Notes: generated by a model from the sequence alone, not told the origin. A stretch of 64,000 nt of DNA from Platanthera guangdongensis (GCA_039583875.1 CM077163.1:231190646-231254645); one strand, 5' to 3'. Numbered from the stretch's first letter, positions 1-11,237 are shown. Made by a program: numbers and translations.

Positions 1-749
1 CAAGGTTTCGTGAGCAAAGTGTCTTCAATTGATACACATACACCTCAGTGAAATTATCTCGATGGCAAGAGAAGGATCTTGATCCACCACCATGGACTAT
101 GAGGACCACTGTATTGATAAAGCATGCTTTTATGATTGAATTAGTGCAGTGTAGGAAAAAAGGCAATATAAGTGTCATTTTGGGGGAAAAAGATTAGTTA
201 GTGCAATCTTGAATTAGTAGGAAATTAATGAGTACAATTAATGTGTTTTTTTATTATTCTCTTTATATTAGAGGGCTTGTTATAGTCTATTTAAAAGATG
301 GTCATGTAAGATTCAAGGAATTTACTATCTTGTATGGAATTTACTATCTTTTATAATATGTACCACCTACATCATATTGATCCATATAAAGTCTTTGGAA
401 AACCTAGTTCCCATCTTTTATAATATGTACAATTCCTGCTACAAGGTTAGTGTCCTAGAACCTATTATTTCATTATAATGTGTATACTATAATCAATTTA
501 ATGATTTTTTCTTCATAAGTTATTTGTAAGTTAATTGAACTCATGAAGATATTGTTATAGCTCATTAATTTTTTTACTAGCTTCCAAATTTCACATATTT
601 ATTTATCAATTTGTCATATGTTTTTCATGTATTATTATGCTCCACTCTTCTATCTTTAGAATTTGTGTGTGTGTAACTATCAAATGTTAATTTATATTCC
701 ATGGTCTGTAAGATTTTCTTAAAACTTGTGTGCTAATTTATATTTGTAG

Positions 750-1612
750 ATGGATGCGATTATTGCGTTACGTAGGGAGAGAAAAAGTTTAAAAAGGAAG
801 AGAGCTATCATGGTAGCTTTATCTGCAGTTGCCGTAGTCTTGATGAAGCATAGTACACTAAGACGACCTAGCATAGGAGCTCAACGTGATTACTTTACGA
901 AGCATGGTTCTTAGTAGACTATATAATGGTTGTGATATTAATTGCTACAATCAACTTCGCATGAACAAACATGCTTTCCAAAGCTTGTCTGCCTTATTGG
1001 TAGACAAAGGCCATGTAGTTGGCACAGACAATATAACCATTAACAAGTCGGTTGGGTTATTTTTACATATTCTTGCCCATAATCACAAATTTAGAGATGT
1101 AGGTGGTACATATTTACGTTCAACCGATACCATAAGTAGACATTTCAACTTGGTGTTGAGGAAAATTCTCAAGTTGAGTGCAGAGATTTTGAAAGAACCT
1201 TTGGTTTATTGAAAAAAAGATGGACTATTTTAAGGCAAGCTTCCTTCTTCAATATTAAAGGGCAGATATAAATATATGTTTGTAATTTGAATGAGTTACA
1301 AGGTACGTGAATCTCCACAATTATTGCATGTTGTATTAAAGGACAATATTACTTACTATGCAGGTCAAAATCATCATTGCATGTTGTATTCTCCACAATT
1401 ATTTGGTAGACCGGAGGCTTGCACGTGATGTAAGAATGTTAGCGGAAGTTGATGCGGAACTCTTAACCCAGAATAATAGCGGGGATAGTTACCAATACGA
1501 GGATGGTGTTGAACACATTGAAGCGACAAATGAGTGGACTGAATTCAGAGATAATTTAGCTATTGCAATGTTTGATGAATACCAAGCCCGAGCAGTGCAA
1601 TCGCTAACATGA
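750..1612 (+). pseudogene. HARBI1/ALP1-like PIF transposase, internally deleted
   Basis: PIF transposases are nucleases with a DDE triad that cut and paste the element. From 750 a reading frame begins MDAIIALRRERK and then shifts near 900 into a frame with QLRMNKHAF and DTISRHFNLVLRKILKL, the N-terminal helical region of the family. After KLSAEILK the next conserved block is ERTFGLLKKRW (third acidic residue plus C-terminal block), read in another frame. The central part carrying the first two catalytic Asp residues is therefore deleted. A probable intron (donor near 1299, acceptor CAG at 1362) precedes IIACCILHNY, the usual C-terminal motif. It ends in a tail of acidic residues at 1612. Not functional. 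Confidence 0.8.
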
Positions 1613-1832
1613 TATAGTTTTGAGTTCTTAATGTTACCATTTTGGATGCAATGTATCATGAGTTCTAAATTTTCATCATCTTGTATACTTTTGCTAGATA
1701 TTCAACACCATATCATTGAATTCTTCCATGCTTTTGTACTGCAATGTATATGGCTATAATGGATTTGTAAAAGGACACGCATGTTCATACAAGAATGTTT
1801 TGTATTATGTTTATTTGTAACCTGAAAATCTT

Positions 1833-2765
1833 ATGTCTTACTTTATTACAGTGCTGCCAATGGACAAAAAAAACATCAAAGCCGGGAAGGATAAGGAAAA
1901 ATCATATATTCATTGGACTGCCGAAATAGATTATGCACTTTCAGCCGCACTTTTAGAGCAACAAAACCTCGGGCACAAGGGTGCTAATGGATGGAAGGGA
2001 CCCGCATTCACAGCTGCCATCAAAGCTTTATGGGATGAGTGTGAAGTCCATATAAGCAAGGAAAAAATAACAGCAAGATTGAGAACTTGGACTAAACACT
2101 ACCAAGATATATCCACAATGTTGGATACAAGCGGTTTTGGGTGGAATTGGGAACGACATGTGGTTATGGTTGATAGTGAACAAGTGTGGAGCGATTATGT
2201 TAAGGTAACTTATTCTATGCCCATAATCCAACATTTACTACCCAATAAATGTTCATCTATTTTCTTTTTAACGCTTTGTGCTTATGTGTTCAATATTAAA
2301 CTGTAGGCACATCCATCTATGAGGCACTATAAAGATAAGGTGATTGTAAATTGAGGGGATCTTGCAGCCCTATGTGGGACAGACCGGGCAACGGGTGGTA
2401 ATGCAACGACTGGGGTGGAAGCATGTAATGAACCTGATGTTGAAGTGGAGGAGATTCCTGATGATGATGATATAATGGCAAGCCAACCAAAGAAGAAAAA
2501 AGTGAAGAAACCTTCGGCTATTGATATGATAGCAACGGCCGTCACTCATATTGCAAACAACATCGATGGCCCGCCAGAACGAGAAAGGACAATGGTTGAA
2601 AGGATGTATGCGGCTTTGGAAAATATGCCAGACCTTTCGGAGGGTGATCTCATAAAGTCAATAGATTTGTTGTGCGCTAGCGAGTTGAAATGTGAGATCT
2701 TCTTAGTTATGCCAGAGCTGGTTAGGAGGAGTTGGTTGCGCGCACAACTCGATAAAGAAATATGA
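1833..2765 (+). pseudogene. MYB/SANT-like DNA-binding ORF of PIF/Harbinger element
   Basis: The first exon, probably starting at the ATG of MDKKNIKAG near 1860 just after a TTACAG acceptor-like site, encodes WTAEIDYALSAALLEQQ and GWKGPAFTAAIKAL, the trihelix/MYB-like domain (Myb_DNA-bind_3) typical of the second Harbinger protein that helps the transposase bind and enter the nucleus. A likely intron runs from GTAACT (about 2204) to TGTAG (2307). The second exon starts AHPSMRHYKDKVIVN and then meets a TGA where relatives have Trp before the DLA motif. It continues to a basic PKKKKVKK stretch (nuclear signal) and ends QLDKEI at 2765. One nonsense change breaks an otherwise readable gene. Confidence 0.8.
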
Positions 2766-3245
2766 TATGGCTGATTTTGAGGGTTGAGACATATGTTTTG
2801 TGTGCATGCCTTTTGTAATGCTTAGCAAATGGATTATGTGATATGTCATTCGTAGTAAACCTCTTGTATTGCTTAGCATTTCTTTTCTAATATGTAATTG
2901 TAGCATGCTTTTGGTAATGTTTAGCATGTATTGTGTGACATGCCTTTTGTAATGCAACGCTCGTTTTAATTTATAACTTTTTTGTACTTCTTAATATGAT
3001 TATGATAGTGTTTCCTGTCTGCGAGTTCGAGTACTAGAGATGCTCATTGTGAATATGAATGTCATTAAATAGCTTGCCCAATTTCATGATTCCTGCTTTT
3101 TTTCATCGTTCTTTTGAGTTTTCACTGTTGATTTTACTCGGAAATCAAGATCCTGCAAGAAAGGGACACATGCACAATGTCAAGCTTACTATATCAAAAA
3201 ATGTTAAAAGTTTAAAAAATCCAATAAATAAATCTATAAATTTAT

Positions 3246-3380
3246 GCAAACGAACATAAGTTTTCGTTTGCTTTAAAACAGACTTGAAAACCATGTTGCA
3301 AACGAACATAAGTTTTCGTTTTGCTTTAAAACAGACTTGAAAACCATGTTGCAAACGAACATAAGTTTTCGTTTTGCCCC
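3246..3380 (+). repeat. Subterminal tandem repeat, about 53 bp x 2.5
   Basis: Three successive copies share GCAAACGAACATAAGTTTTC, followed by GTTT(T)GCTTTAAAACAGAC and a short tail ending AACCATGTT. The third copy is truncated. The array lies within about 200 bp of the right terminus of the PIF/Harbinger element and its core AACGAAC resembles the terminus itself. Subterminal repeats of this kind often serve as transposase-binding sites; that role is inferred here. Confidence 0.75.
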
Positions 3381-3460
3381 AAAACGAAAACGCTTCATGT
3401 TTTCGTTTTGAAGCAAAATGAAAACCGTAAATGAAAACATTCCAAACGAACGGGCCCTTA

Positions 3461-3898
3461 GTGTTTTAATGAGGGGGTTGACATATTAGTTGACCACGAG
3501 AGTGCCTTCGGTAGGCAAAGTAGTAATCTTCGGTATGTAAATTAGTAAGTTTAACCGGGAAATTGCGCCCCAGGTTTGAAGATTATGCTTTTCAATTTAA
3601 CGAAGCCAGCAGTGGTCGCGCATCTCTAGAGACGGCTTCTAGGACTATTTTGTTTGATTTTTAGATGGTAGAGAGCAGTGGAGGACATCTTTCTAGTTTC
3701 ATAAGGGTTGGGATAGGCAGATTGTTCAGCTGGTAGTTGATCTCCTTAGAGCTTTCCCAAGGGGGAACCAAGGCTCCAGTTGGCTGGCCGTTTTTGTTCC
3801 TACGAGTTTGGACAAGAACACCATCACACCACCGGTTTATTTTTGGCACTTTGCAACCCTAAATTGGGTGTGTTTTTGACATTTTGCACCCCCAAAGT
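3461..3898. other. Spacer without recognised gene
   Basis: Between the PIF element terminus and the AP2/ERF relic I see no coding region I can name, no clear repeat and no RNA gene. The short open frame on the minus strand around 3661-3849 has no recognisable domain. Confidence 0.5.
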
Positions 3899-4452
3899 TT
3901 AAAATTTACAGTTTATACTCCTGGAATTTTGATTTTTGGCACTTTGCACCTTATAAAAGAGGTATTTTGGTCTCTTCCACCGCCACTTTTGTGTTCCCCT
4001 TCTCCACCATCTTGTTGTTGTCCTCCTCACCTCCAACTTGCCATACTCTGTTGTCGATGTCCCAGAAAATGATATAGTAGATGAAGTTTGGGCCATTCGT
4101 GAAGATCCCAACATGAAGGGCTCCCCACCGTAGGACCCTGAGGCCACATTATGAAGCAGCTCCTCATCTTCACTCTGAATAAGCCGATCAATATGATGAA
4201 GTATATCCAGATATTTTGGTGACGGCAATGTTGCCATTATTTGAACCGCTTGCCTGGCTGAAATCCATCTACTCACCATGAATTTGAGATCTGTTAGACA
4301 CTTAGGCCTTGGAACTCTCTCGGGGAAGTTAAACTTAGCATTGGTTTCCTTGAACCTTTTGCCTCATCGTAGGCTATAGCCCCCTCCTCTGTTGTGTGGA
4401 ATGTGCCCAGACAAACATGCGCCACCTTTGAATCTCGGATTTCTGCCGCAGA
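3899..4452 (-). pseudogene. AP2/ERF transcription factor fragment
   Basis: AP2/ERF proteins are plant transcription factors binding GCC-box or DRE DNA. Read on the minus strand from about 4446, the sequence gives AEIRDSKVAHVCLGTFHTTE and then EEGAIAYDEAK, matching the second half of the AP2 domain (AEIRD, WLGTF, AAxAYD). A single-base shift near 4342 moves to another frame with RFKETNAKFNFPERVPRPKC, the domain's C-terminal end, followed by a tail MVSRWISARQAVQIMATL. The first beta strands that contact DNA (RGVRxRPWGKW) are not readable and no start codon is present, so this is a truncated, frameshifted relic. No transposon boundary explains it. The subgroup cannot be fixed from this piece. 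Confidence 0.75.
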
Positions 4453-4763
4453 GAAGCACGCCGTGACAATTTTGAGCTATTACAACTTCGTGGTGGAGTG
4501 GGTGTTTATTAGGGATGGACCTAAATGCCACTGAAATTTCAGACTTAGTGTAAAGTTCTAAAAACTAGATATTCAGAGGTGCAAATTGCTAGTTTTAAAC
4601 TTTGAGAGTGCAAAGTGTCAATTCCCCAAATTCTACTGCACATTGACATGATTGACTAGCTTAGTTGAGGCTTAAGGGTGCAAAAACATTTGAAATTGTC
4701 GCCTCTCATGCCTAAAAACATTTCACTTTTCAACATTCAAGGCTTGGGGCCTGGGGCTCCTTC
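4453..4763. other. Spacer without recognised gene
   Basis: No domain, repeat or RNA gene is recognised between the AP2/ERF relic and the decayed solo LTR. Confidence 0.4.
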
Positions 4764-5512
4764 TTTTGAAACCGAAAACTCGGTGTGTGGAGTTCACCTT
4801 TGGGGAATGGGTGATTGCACAATTACTTTTCTCCAACGAATCAAACGACCAAGGAAAAAGAATAGGGGACAGACCCAAGTGCTCGGCGTGGAGGTCTCGC
4901 CACACACCCAGAAGATCTTAGAGCGCTTTCCCTCTCTAGTCAAATGTCGAGCTAATGATACCTCAGAAAGCGCAAGAAGACCCGGGCACAAAAGAGCATG
5001 TTTTCTGAGGTACCATCTTGGGTCTATTTATAGTTTTCTTAAAACGTACTGTAAATAGTCAACCTCCGTTGTTCTGAATAGCTATGTACAACTCAACTGT
5101 GTCTGCCAACAGTATAACTCCGCTGTTTTAACAGACTATAGGAAGACCAACGGGGGCCGAATAACAAAGATACATTATAAGGGACTGGGGAGAGCGGCCC
5201 TCTAAAACCTCCGCTCGTTGGGGGCGGCGAGTGCTCGATGGAGCTGACACTCGCCGTCTCACCCCGGCCCTGGGCGAGTGTGGGTCGGGCCTACCACACT
5301 CACCCGCTGCTCGCTGACCACCTGGGGCGAGTGCGAGCTGACCTGCTCCACTCCCCCCCCCCCCCCCCCCCCCCACTTGCTCTAACCCACCAGGGCGAGC
5401 TGATCCGAATGCCAAGCTCTCGCTTCCTCCCGGCTCGCATAGGACTTGAACTACTAAAGCTTGGCCTATCTGGCTCCTGTTGGCCACTACTCGCCGGATA
5501 TGAGATTGTATA
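4764..5512 (+). mobile_element. Decayed solo LTR, same family as 26487-27219
   Basis: This segment aligns along its length with the solo LTR at 26487-27219. Shared blocks include ACCGAAAACTCGG near the start, GAAAGCGC, GAGGTACC, the TATA-like CTATTTATAG near 5031, and repeated GGGCGAGTG/CACTCGCC motifs. The ends are eroded: TTTTGAAACC where the other copy has TGTTGAAATC, and GATTGTATA where it has GATTGTACA. Flanks CCTTC (4759-4763) and CCTTT (5513-5517) look like a worn 5-bp duplication. A run of about 20 C (5352-5374) is specific to this copy. No internal retroelement genes are next to it. Confidence 0.7.
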
Positions 5513-5633
5513 CCTTTCTTACCAGTTACCACCGCGTCCTTCATCGGAGTTTATGGAAAACCAGGTGCAATAGTTTAGAAATCTCCCATGCAACCCTCGC
5601 CACTGACTCAACATTTAAGGCCATAACTGCGTC

Positions 5634-6177
5634 TAGGGGTGCAACTCGGATCGGTTCGGTTTAGGTCCACCCAAAACCTAGAACCGACGCATATAGGTTC
5701 GATGCTAAACTTTTGGAACCAGAACCGACCCACGGTCCTATTGTATATAACTGAATCCGAACCATTTGTTTTGGTTCTGTTCCGGTTCAGTTCTCGGTTG
5801 TACCTATATCTAACAAAATTTAAAAATCTCTTTTTCAACTCATGATTCATTGTAATATAAATTTCAATATCTCAAAATAGTTGAAATCATACAACTAAAG
5901 AAGCACAATAAATAATGTTTTAGCCGTAAAACTATATTCTCGATTATTTTCGTGTATTTGGTCATACGACTATAACCGGTGTCTCAAAATATTTTCTTTT
6001 GCATTGATATACGGTTCTTGGTCGGTTCTGGGAACCCGACCTTTGGAATCAGGAACCGAACCGAATTGTCGGTTCTGATATTATGGGAACCGGATCCGAA
6101 CCGAAGCTATTTGAAACCGACCCAAAAACATTTGGTTCGGTTGTTTTCGATTTTTCGGTTATTTTTGCACACCCCTA
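5634..6177. mobile_element. Non-autonomous hAT-like element (544 bp)
   Basis: The element starts TAGGGGTGCAA and ends TTGCACACCCCTA, an imperfect terminal inverted repeat of a type common in plant hAT MITEs. It is flanked by ACTGCGTC (5626-5633) and ACTGCGCC (6178-6185), a near-perfect 8-bp target duplication, which is the hAT length. The interior has no coding capacity and is full of short GGTTCGGTT/AACCGAACC motifs near both ends. Superfamily assignment rests on TSD length and termini only. Confidence 0.8.
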
Positions 6178-6645
6178 ACTGCGCCCGTTCTCCCATGCGA
6201 CCAGGCAAAGTAAGACATTTCCTTTCCCAGCTTAGAGCATCTCCAACCGGTCTGCAAAAATGCAGAAACTCTATTTTTGCCGAAAAAAATGCCTCCAAAC
6301 GTTCGGCATTTGCCACTCCATTTTTGGAGATCTTCTCTCTCCTCCTCTAAATATAGAGGAGGGGAGAGGAAATGTCGAGCGCGGCATTTAGTTTTTTATT
6401 ATTTTTTTACTTTTTTAATTAGTTAATTCTTTGTTTTATGAATTTTTCGTACAATCTATAAATTCTCATACCCGTTATAATAATTTTTCAATTATGACAT
6501 ATAATATATCAATAAAATTGTTTTTTCGAGACCTACAAAACGAGACTAATATTGAATACTTTTTAGTTATTATTTGTCATACAAATAACATAAGATGATT
6601 CATTTACTGAATAAACTCGTGGAACCAAAAAAAAATAATTCAAAA

Positions 6646-7871
6646 TTACATAGCTTGATTCTCATGTCGTTCCCACAAATGTTCAACTAGTGCATCTCGA
6701 AGTGCAAAATGCGCATCTCTGTCCTTGATCTTTTTATGTAGATTTAGGAACTGACGAAATCGTTCGGCTTCACCTGTGTTCAAGTTTTCAACATTCTGCG
6801 TTGGTGCTGGAGTAGAAATAGCGACATATTCATTTTCATCTCGCTCGTCTTCGACGATCATGTTCAGCATTATAACACAAGCAGTCATGATATCGTGTAA
6901 AACACTCTTATTCCAAAAACGGGTCGGCCCCTTAATTATCGCAAATCTTGATTGAAGAGCACCAAATGCCCGCTCGACATCTTTTCGGCATGCTTCTTGC
7001 ATCATTGCGAAGTATTGTTTCTTTTTTCTTGTGAATGAGAAATAGTTTGAACTAGTGTTGACCACTTCGGATATATTCCGTCGGCTAAATAATAACCAAC
7101 GTCATAATTTTTTCCCAATATTTGATAATGAGTAGGAGGGGTAATACTTTGTGCTAAGTTGAAAAACAAAGGAGACGACTTCAGGACATTAATATCATTG
7201 TTCGAGCCTAGTAAACCAAAATATGCGTGTCATATCCATAAGTCATAAGATGTTACTGCTTCGATTATAATTGTTGGCACACCATGACGTCCTGAATATT
7301 GGCATGCCCATGCCGTTGGGAAGTTCTTTCATTGCCAATGCATGCAATCTAAACTTCCTAACATCCCTGGAAATCCTCGTTTTTCACCTTTCTGTAATAA
7401 TCTAGCAACATCATTGATATTGGGATATCTCAAATATTCTTCTTTGTACACTTGTACAATCGCCCTACAAAATCTTTTCAAACATTGAATCACGGTTGAC
7501 TCACCGATTCGAATATATTTATCGTAATTATCAGTTGCTGTTCCATATGCCAACATACAGAATGCTGCTGTTATTTTTTGTAAAGTGGACAATCCAAGCT
7601 TACCAACCTCATCCTTCTTTTGCATGAAGAAATTATCATGCTCCTTCACCGCGGCAACAATACGAAGAAATAAACTCTTTTTCATGTGAAATCTTCTTCG
7701 AAAATATGTTTCCCCATATGTGGGATGATCGGTGAAGTAGTCATTCCACAGTCTAATATCTCCTTCAATCCTGCCCCGGTTGATTACAACGTGACCAGGT
7801 ATTGAAACTCGACGTCTCGAAAGTTCATTTTCATGAAGTTGAGCTTTGCTGGACTTATAAGCACAAGCCAA
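6646..7871 (-). pseudogene. HARBI1-like DDE transposase of the 4.1 kb Harbinger element
   Basis: The N-terminal part (7871-7329) reads through RRFHMKKSLFLRIVAAVKEH and ITAAFCMLAYGTATDNYDKY, then the first catalytic Asp in GSLDCMHW. A TGA follows where relatives have Trp, and the frame continues KNFPTAWACQYSGRHG. A second TGA at the Trp of the YDLW(I)W motif precedes HAYFGLLGSNND, the second catalytic Asp. Reading continues to DGIYPKWSTLV, where a one-base shift leads into the frame 7065-6646 with RKDVERAFGALQSRFAI, the catalytic Glu. All three DDE residues are preserved; two nonsense codons and one frameshift disable the gene. The C-terminus (VEHLWERHENQAM) looks complete. Confidence 0.88.
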
Positions 7872-8636
7872 AATTTCATCTTGTTGCTCTCATTCAGATG
7901 TCTCTTCTTCCCACTTTTGAATTTGCTGATAAAATAATTCATCATCTGAAGACGATGAAGATCGTAAATGAGATAACTCTGCTCCGTAGTTCATTATTTC
8001 TATGAGGGAAATATGGTTAGCCTGAAGATGAGAAGAGAAGTGATGCTTATATAGGATTTTTTTAGATCAAGCATTGGATTCCCTGTCACTTCATCATCAG
8101 CATTGGATTCCCTGTCACGTCATCTTCAGCAATAGATACCTATCACATGTCACCAGAAATCGTCGAACAGAGCAATGAATTATTCTCCAACATTGGATTC
8201 CCTGTCACTTCATCATCAGCATTGGATTCTAACCTTCAGTATGAGATCAAGCATAATCTCCAGCATTGGATTCGCTCTGCTCGACGATCGACGAGCTCAA
8301 CTCGACGAAATCGTCGAGCAGCGCTCGACGAAATCGTCGAGCAGCGCTCGACGATTTTCGGCGAGCTCAGCTCGACGATCGAGGAGTTCAACTCGACGAA
8401 ATCGTCGAGGAGAGCTCGACGATCGCCGAGCAGAGCTCGACGATTTTGGTCGAGCTCACCTTTTTGAGTACCACTTATTGCTTGTATCCTCTCTATCTTG
8501 TGTTATCAGCTGCATTGGATACCTATCACATGTCATTTCATCACAAGCATAGGATTCTCAGGTCACCTCATCCACTGCATTGGATTCTTATTTCCAGCAT
8601 GTTTTATAAGTACCTCACCAATAGGAAGAGCAACCA
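7872..8636. promoter_or_regulatory. Divergent intergenic region with repeated motifs
   Basis: This separates the minus-strand transposase from the plus-strand ORF1 and should hold promoters for both. It contains about nine imperfect copies of a roughly 30-bp motif beginning CAGCATTGGATTCCCTGTCA (8070-8600), interrupted by the palindromic CTCGACGA array at 8276-8456. Open frames here are by-products of the repeat composition. The promoter role is inferred from gene layout; no TATA box is clear enough to call. Confidence 0.5.
8276..8456. repeat. Palindromic CTCGACGA array
   Basis: About nine CTCGACGA half-sites occur in 180 bp, several forming the inverted pair CTCGACGAAATCGTCGAG. Spacing is irregular (about 20-30 bp). 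The array interrupts a series of CAGCATTGGATTC repeats in the divergent promoter region of the Harbinger element. Dense inverted half-sites in such a position suggest protein-binding sites, but this is inference. Confidence 0.8.
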
Positions 8637-10129
8637 TTGTGGAGCATGACTTCCAGTCGAGGAACATCATTCTCAGTGAAAGAAGATCAAGCATTATGCT
8701 ATGCATGGCTTAAGGTCTCTGAAGACTCAGTTATGTGTAACAATCAAAAAGAACACAAGATGTGGGAAAGAGTTTCTGTTATATTTCACAACAGAATACC
8801 GACTACTTGCTTAGGACAGAGAACTCCAAAATCTCTCTCATGTCGTTGGTCATTGTTAGCAAGCAAGGCTAGCAAATTTAGGGATGCATTCGACAGATTG
8901 AGCAAAGAAATCTCAGCGGTGCATCTGAAATGGATATTGTAAGTCTTACTGTAATTGTTATTTTTATATAATAGAAGAATGAATTTATATGTTACTATAA
9001 TTGTTATTTTTTTGTAGCTTAATCAAGCAAAAATTTTGTACGGCGAGGATCCGAACGAGAATAGAGGTTTCTTGTTTGATCATGTTTGGTCAATCTTGAA
9101 AAATACTGAAAAATGGATAGATCATTTCGGGCCTACAGCTGGTAAGAACTCTCAGCATGATGATATATCGCAGGCTTTTGACTCTAACTCTACCACACAA
9201 CGGAGCCGTGTAGACCTAAACACAGACAGTAATGAAATGAACCCTAATAGCATTGGTGATGAAGAATCTCCAATATCAATTTCAAATACTCGACCAACTG
9301 GGAGAAAGAAAGAAAAAGAAAGGAGCAGACAAAGTTGTGGTATGGAAACACAAAGTAAAGCAAATGAAGAAATCTTAGAGCTTCTGAAAAGACGGTAAGA
9401 ACAACGAGCAAAAGATAGGTCTTCTATGAATGAATTGCTGAAGTTAAAGGTCGAAAATGAAAAGAAAAAATTAGAGCTTCAGAGCGCTAAACAAGATCAT
9501 GATATTATGATGATAGACTTAGATAGCATAAAAGGAACTCCGGAGCGGCAATATTTTCGGCAGAAAAAACAAGAGATAATGAATAAAAATATTAAACAAT
9601 CCCTATTTAGAGGATCATCATCAGTAGAAGGAACCGAATATGGAGGAAGTCAGCACGGAGGAAGCCAGCACGGAGGAAGCTATCACGGAGTAAGCCAGTA
9701 TGGCGGAGCACAGCATAGAGGTGATCAATATGGATGACATCAGTTTGGAGTCGGCCAGCATGCAGGAAACCAGTATGGAGGAAGCCACTATTTAGGAGAC
9801 CCACATGGAGGACCTCAATTTGGAGGGCCACTATCTAGGAGACCCACATGGAGGACCTCAATTTGGAGGGTCTTAATTTGGAGGGCCTCAATTTGGAGGG
9901 CCTCAATTTGGAGGATATCAATTTGGTGGGTCTAGTTTTGGAGGAAGTCAGTACGGCGAAAGCCTATATGGAGGAGACCAATATGGTGGAGCTCGATCCG
10001 GAGGACATCAGCACGAAGGAAGCCAGTAAGGAGGAAGCGACTATGGAGTTCCCGGGTATGGAGGAGAACAACACGGGGGAAGCGCACGCGGAAGTCGTAG
10101 CGAACCCGATGATGACCTCCCAGAATTTT
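8637..10129 (+). pseudogene. ORF1 MYB/SANT-like protein of the Harbinger element
   Basis: The first exon (8637-8939) encodes TSFSVKEDQALCYAWLKVSE and RVSVIFHNR, a trihelix/SANT-like domain. An intron (GTAAGTC at 8940 to TTTGTAG near 9017) precedes LNQAKILYGEDPNENRGFLF and the NAM-associated C-terminal type segment. Downstream are ELLKLKVENEKKKLELQ (coiled coil) and a long Gly/Gln/Ser-rich tail. Stops interrupt it: TAA at 9396-9398, TGA at 9735, TAA in the tail (about 9874 and 10027), and a frame slip near 9830. The final residues read EPDDDLPEF before a TAG at 10129. In the family this protein aids DNA binding and nuclear import of the transposase. Confidence 0.8.
9640..10085 (+). repeat. Coding minisatellite, GGSQ(H/Y)GG-type repeats
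   Basis: About 25 copies of a 15- to 18-bp unit related to GGAGGAAGCCAGCACG encode a Gly-Gly-x-Gln-(His/Tyr/Phe) repeat at the C-terminal tail of the Harbinger ORF1 relic. Periods are multiples of three, so the frame survives copy-number change until the nonsense codons. The opposite strand is also open, which explains minus-strand frames here that I do not accept as genes. Confidence 0.8.
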
Positions 10130-10374
10130 AGCATTATTTTTCAAATGTAATATTTTATTTGACCTATATAATGTTTATTTTATTTTAATTATGCAATTAA
10201 ATTTGAAATTAAAAAAAACTTAAAAATTAATATAATATAATATTTTACAAATATTTATATTTTAAAATTATTTAAATAATACTAAAAAAAATCATGTTCT
10301 CCAAATATGGAGAACATGGTTGAGTTGATTCTCCATGTTCTCCATATAGAGATTCCCCGTTGGAGATGCTCTTA

Positions 10375-11237
10375 GAGGACAGAATAAGCCTCTCCATTTT
10401 GAAAATGATATCAATAATTAAGCTTTGTGCATTTCACTTTTCATGAATATTTGTATATTTCAAAATTATATTTTTTTTTACCTCCGCATGTTATGTATAT
10501 TCCAATATTTAAAATTTTAAAACAGATATAAAATGATTTATTGAAAGAACAATAACTATGTTGCTCTCAAACTAAGTTGTTATATAAAGCTAATAGGTGG
10601 ACATTTTTCTTCAAAATTTAGTTATCTTTCGCAAGTTTTCTCTCAACTGAAGGTGAAATGAAGACCCAGGAATTCAATACAGGGCACTTGTGGCCTCCTC
10701 CAGAAACGCAATGGGACAGATGCCCTGCAGTGGGAATGAAGGATGCGATCTGCCCTTCAGTGGTCATGAAAGGGAACCGAGCTTAAGGATGCAATGCTCT
10801 ACGGTGGGCATGAAATCCAACGATAAACAAGAAGAAAGGTAGAACCTACGATGCCCTGCACTAGGGATTTGCCGGCTGCTGGAAAGGATGAAGCCGGCGA
10901 AATGTGGAGCGGGCAAGTGGGGGTCGGGATCTGAAGATCAACTTTGCCGGAGGAGGGTATTCGGCGAGCGGCGGATGAAGGTAACGCCTAGCCGAGCGAT
11001 GGGGACGGAAAAGCTTTGTATCGGGTGAATCGGGGAGAAGTGGAGAGACGGAGGCTGAAAGGGGTACGAATATTAGGTTTTAGGGGTTTAAAATGGATTT
11101 TAGAATGAGTAATTGGGGTGTGAATAGCGGAAAGTGATGTACAAATAACACCCCCATAAACTAAACATTATTTTTTCCCAATTTCACCCACCATAAACCT
11201 ATGTACATGCCCAGACTTCTTTTCTCATAAGCATGCT
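10375..11237. other. Intergenic spacer without recognised gene
   Basis: Bases 10375-10660 are AT-rich with nothing recognised. Bases 10680-10870 contain loose repeats of a GATGC-CCTGCAGTGGG-type segment. Bases 10880-11150 are G-rich and might be the leader of a minus-strand gene now interrupted by the copia insertion, but I can identify no protein. Confidence 0.4.

Larger units (their letters stand above)
1..3457 (+). mobile_element. PIF/Harbinger DNA transposon, 5' end outside window
   Basis: The right end reads CCAAACGAACGGGCCC followed by TTA at 3458-3460, which fits a PIF/Harbinger terminus with its 3-bp TTA target site. Inside are the two genes expected of this superfamily in the same orientation: a HARBI1-like transposase relic (750-1612) and a MYB/SANT-like DNA-binding protein relic (about 1860-2765). 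Both are broken. The left terminus is not visible, so the element is longer than 3.4 kb. Bases 1-749 are AT-rich and show no gene; they are probably the element's 5' flank. Membership is well supported by the proteins; the exact right end is an inference from the terminus and TTA. Confidence 0.75.
6235..10371. mobile_element. Full-length PIF/Harbinger transposon (4137 bp)
   Basis: The element begins GAGCATCTCCAAC and ends GTTGGAGATGCTC, perfect inverted termini, with TTA on each side (6232-6234 and 10372-10374), the standard PIF/Harbinger target site. It contains a transposase relic on the minus strand (7871-6646) and an ORF1 MYB-like relic on the plus strand (8637-10129), arranged head to head. 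The space between them (7872-8636) is repeat-rich. Both genes carry stops, so the copy is no longer autonomous, but boundaries and layout are complete. Confidence 0.9.

Noticed and set aside
5238..5573. Pro-rich frame over the C-run
   Set aside because: Created by a poly-C tract inside a decayed solo LTR.
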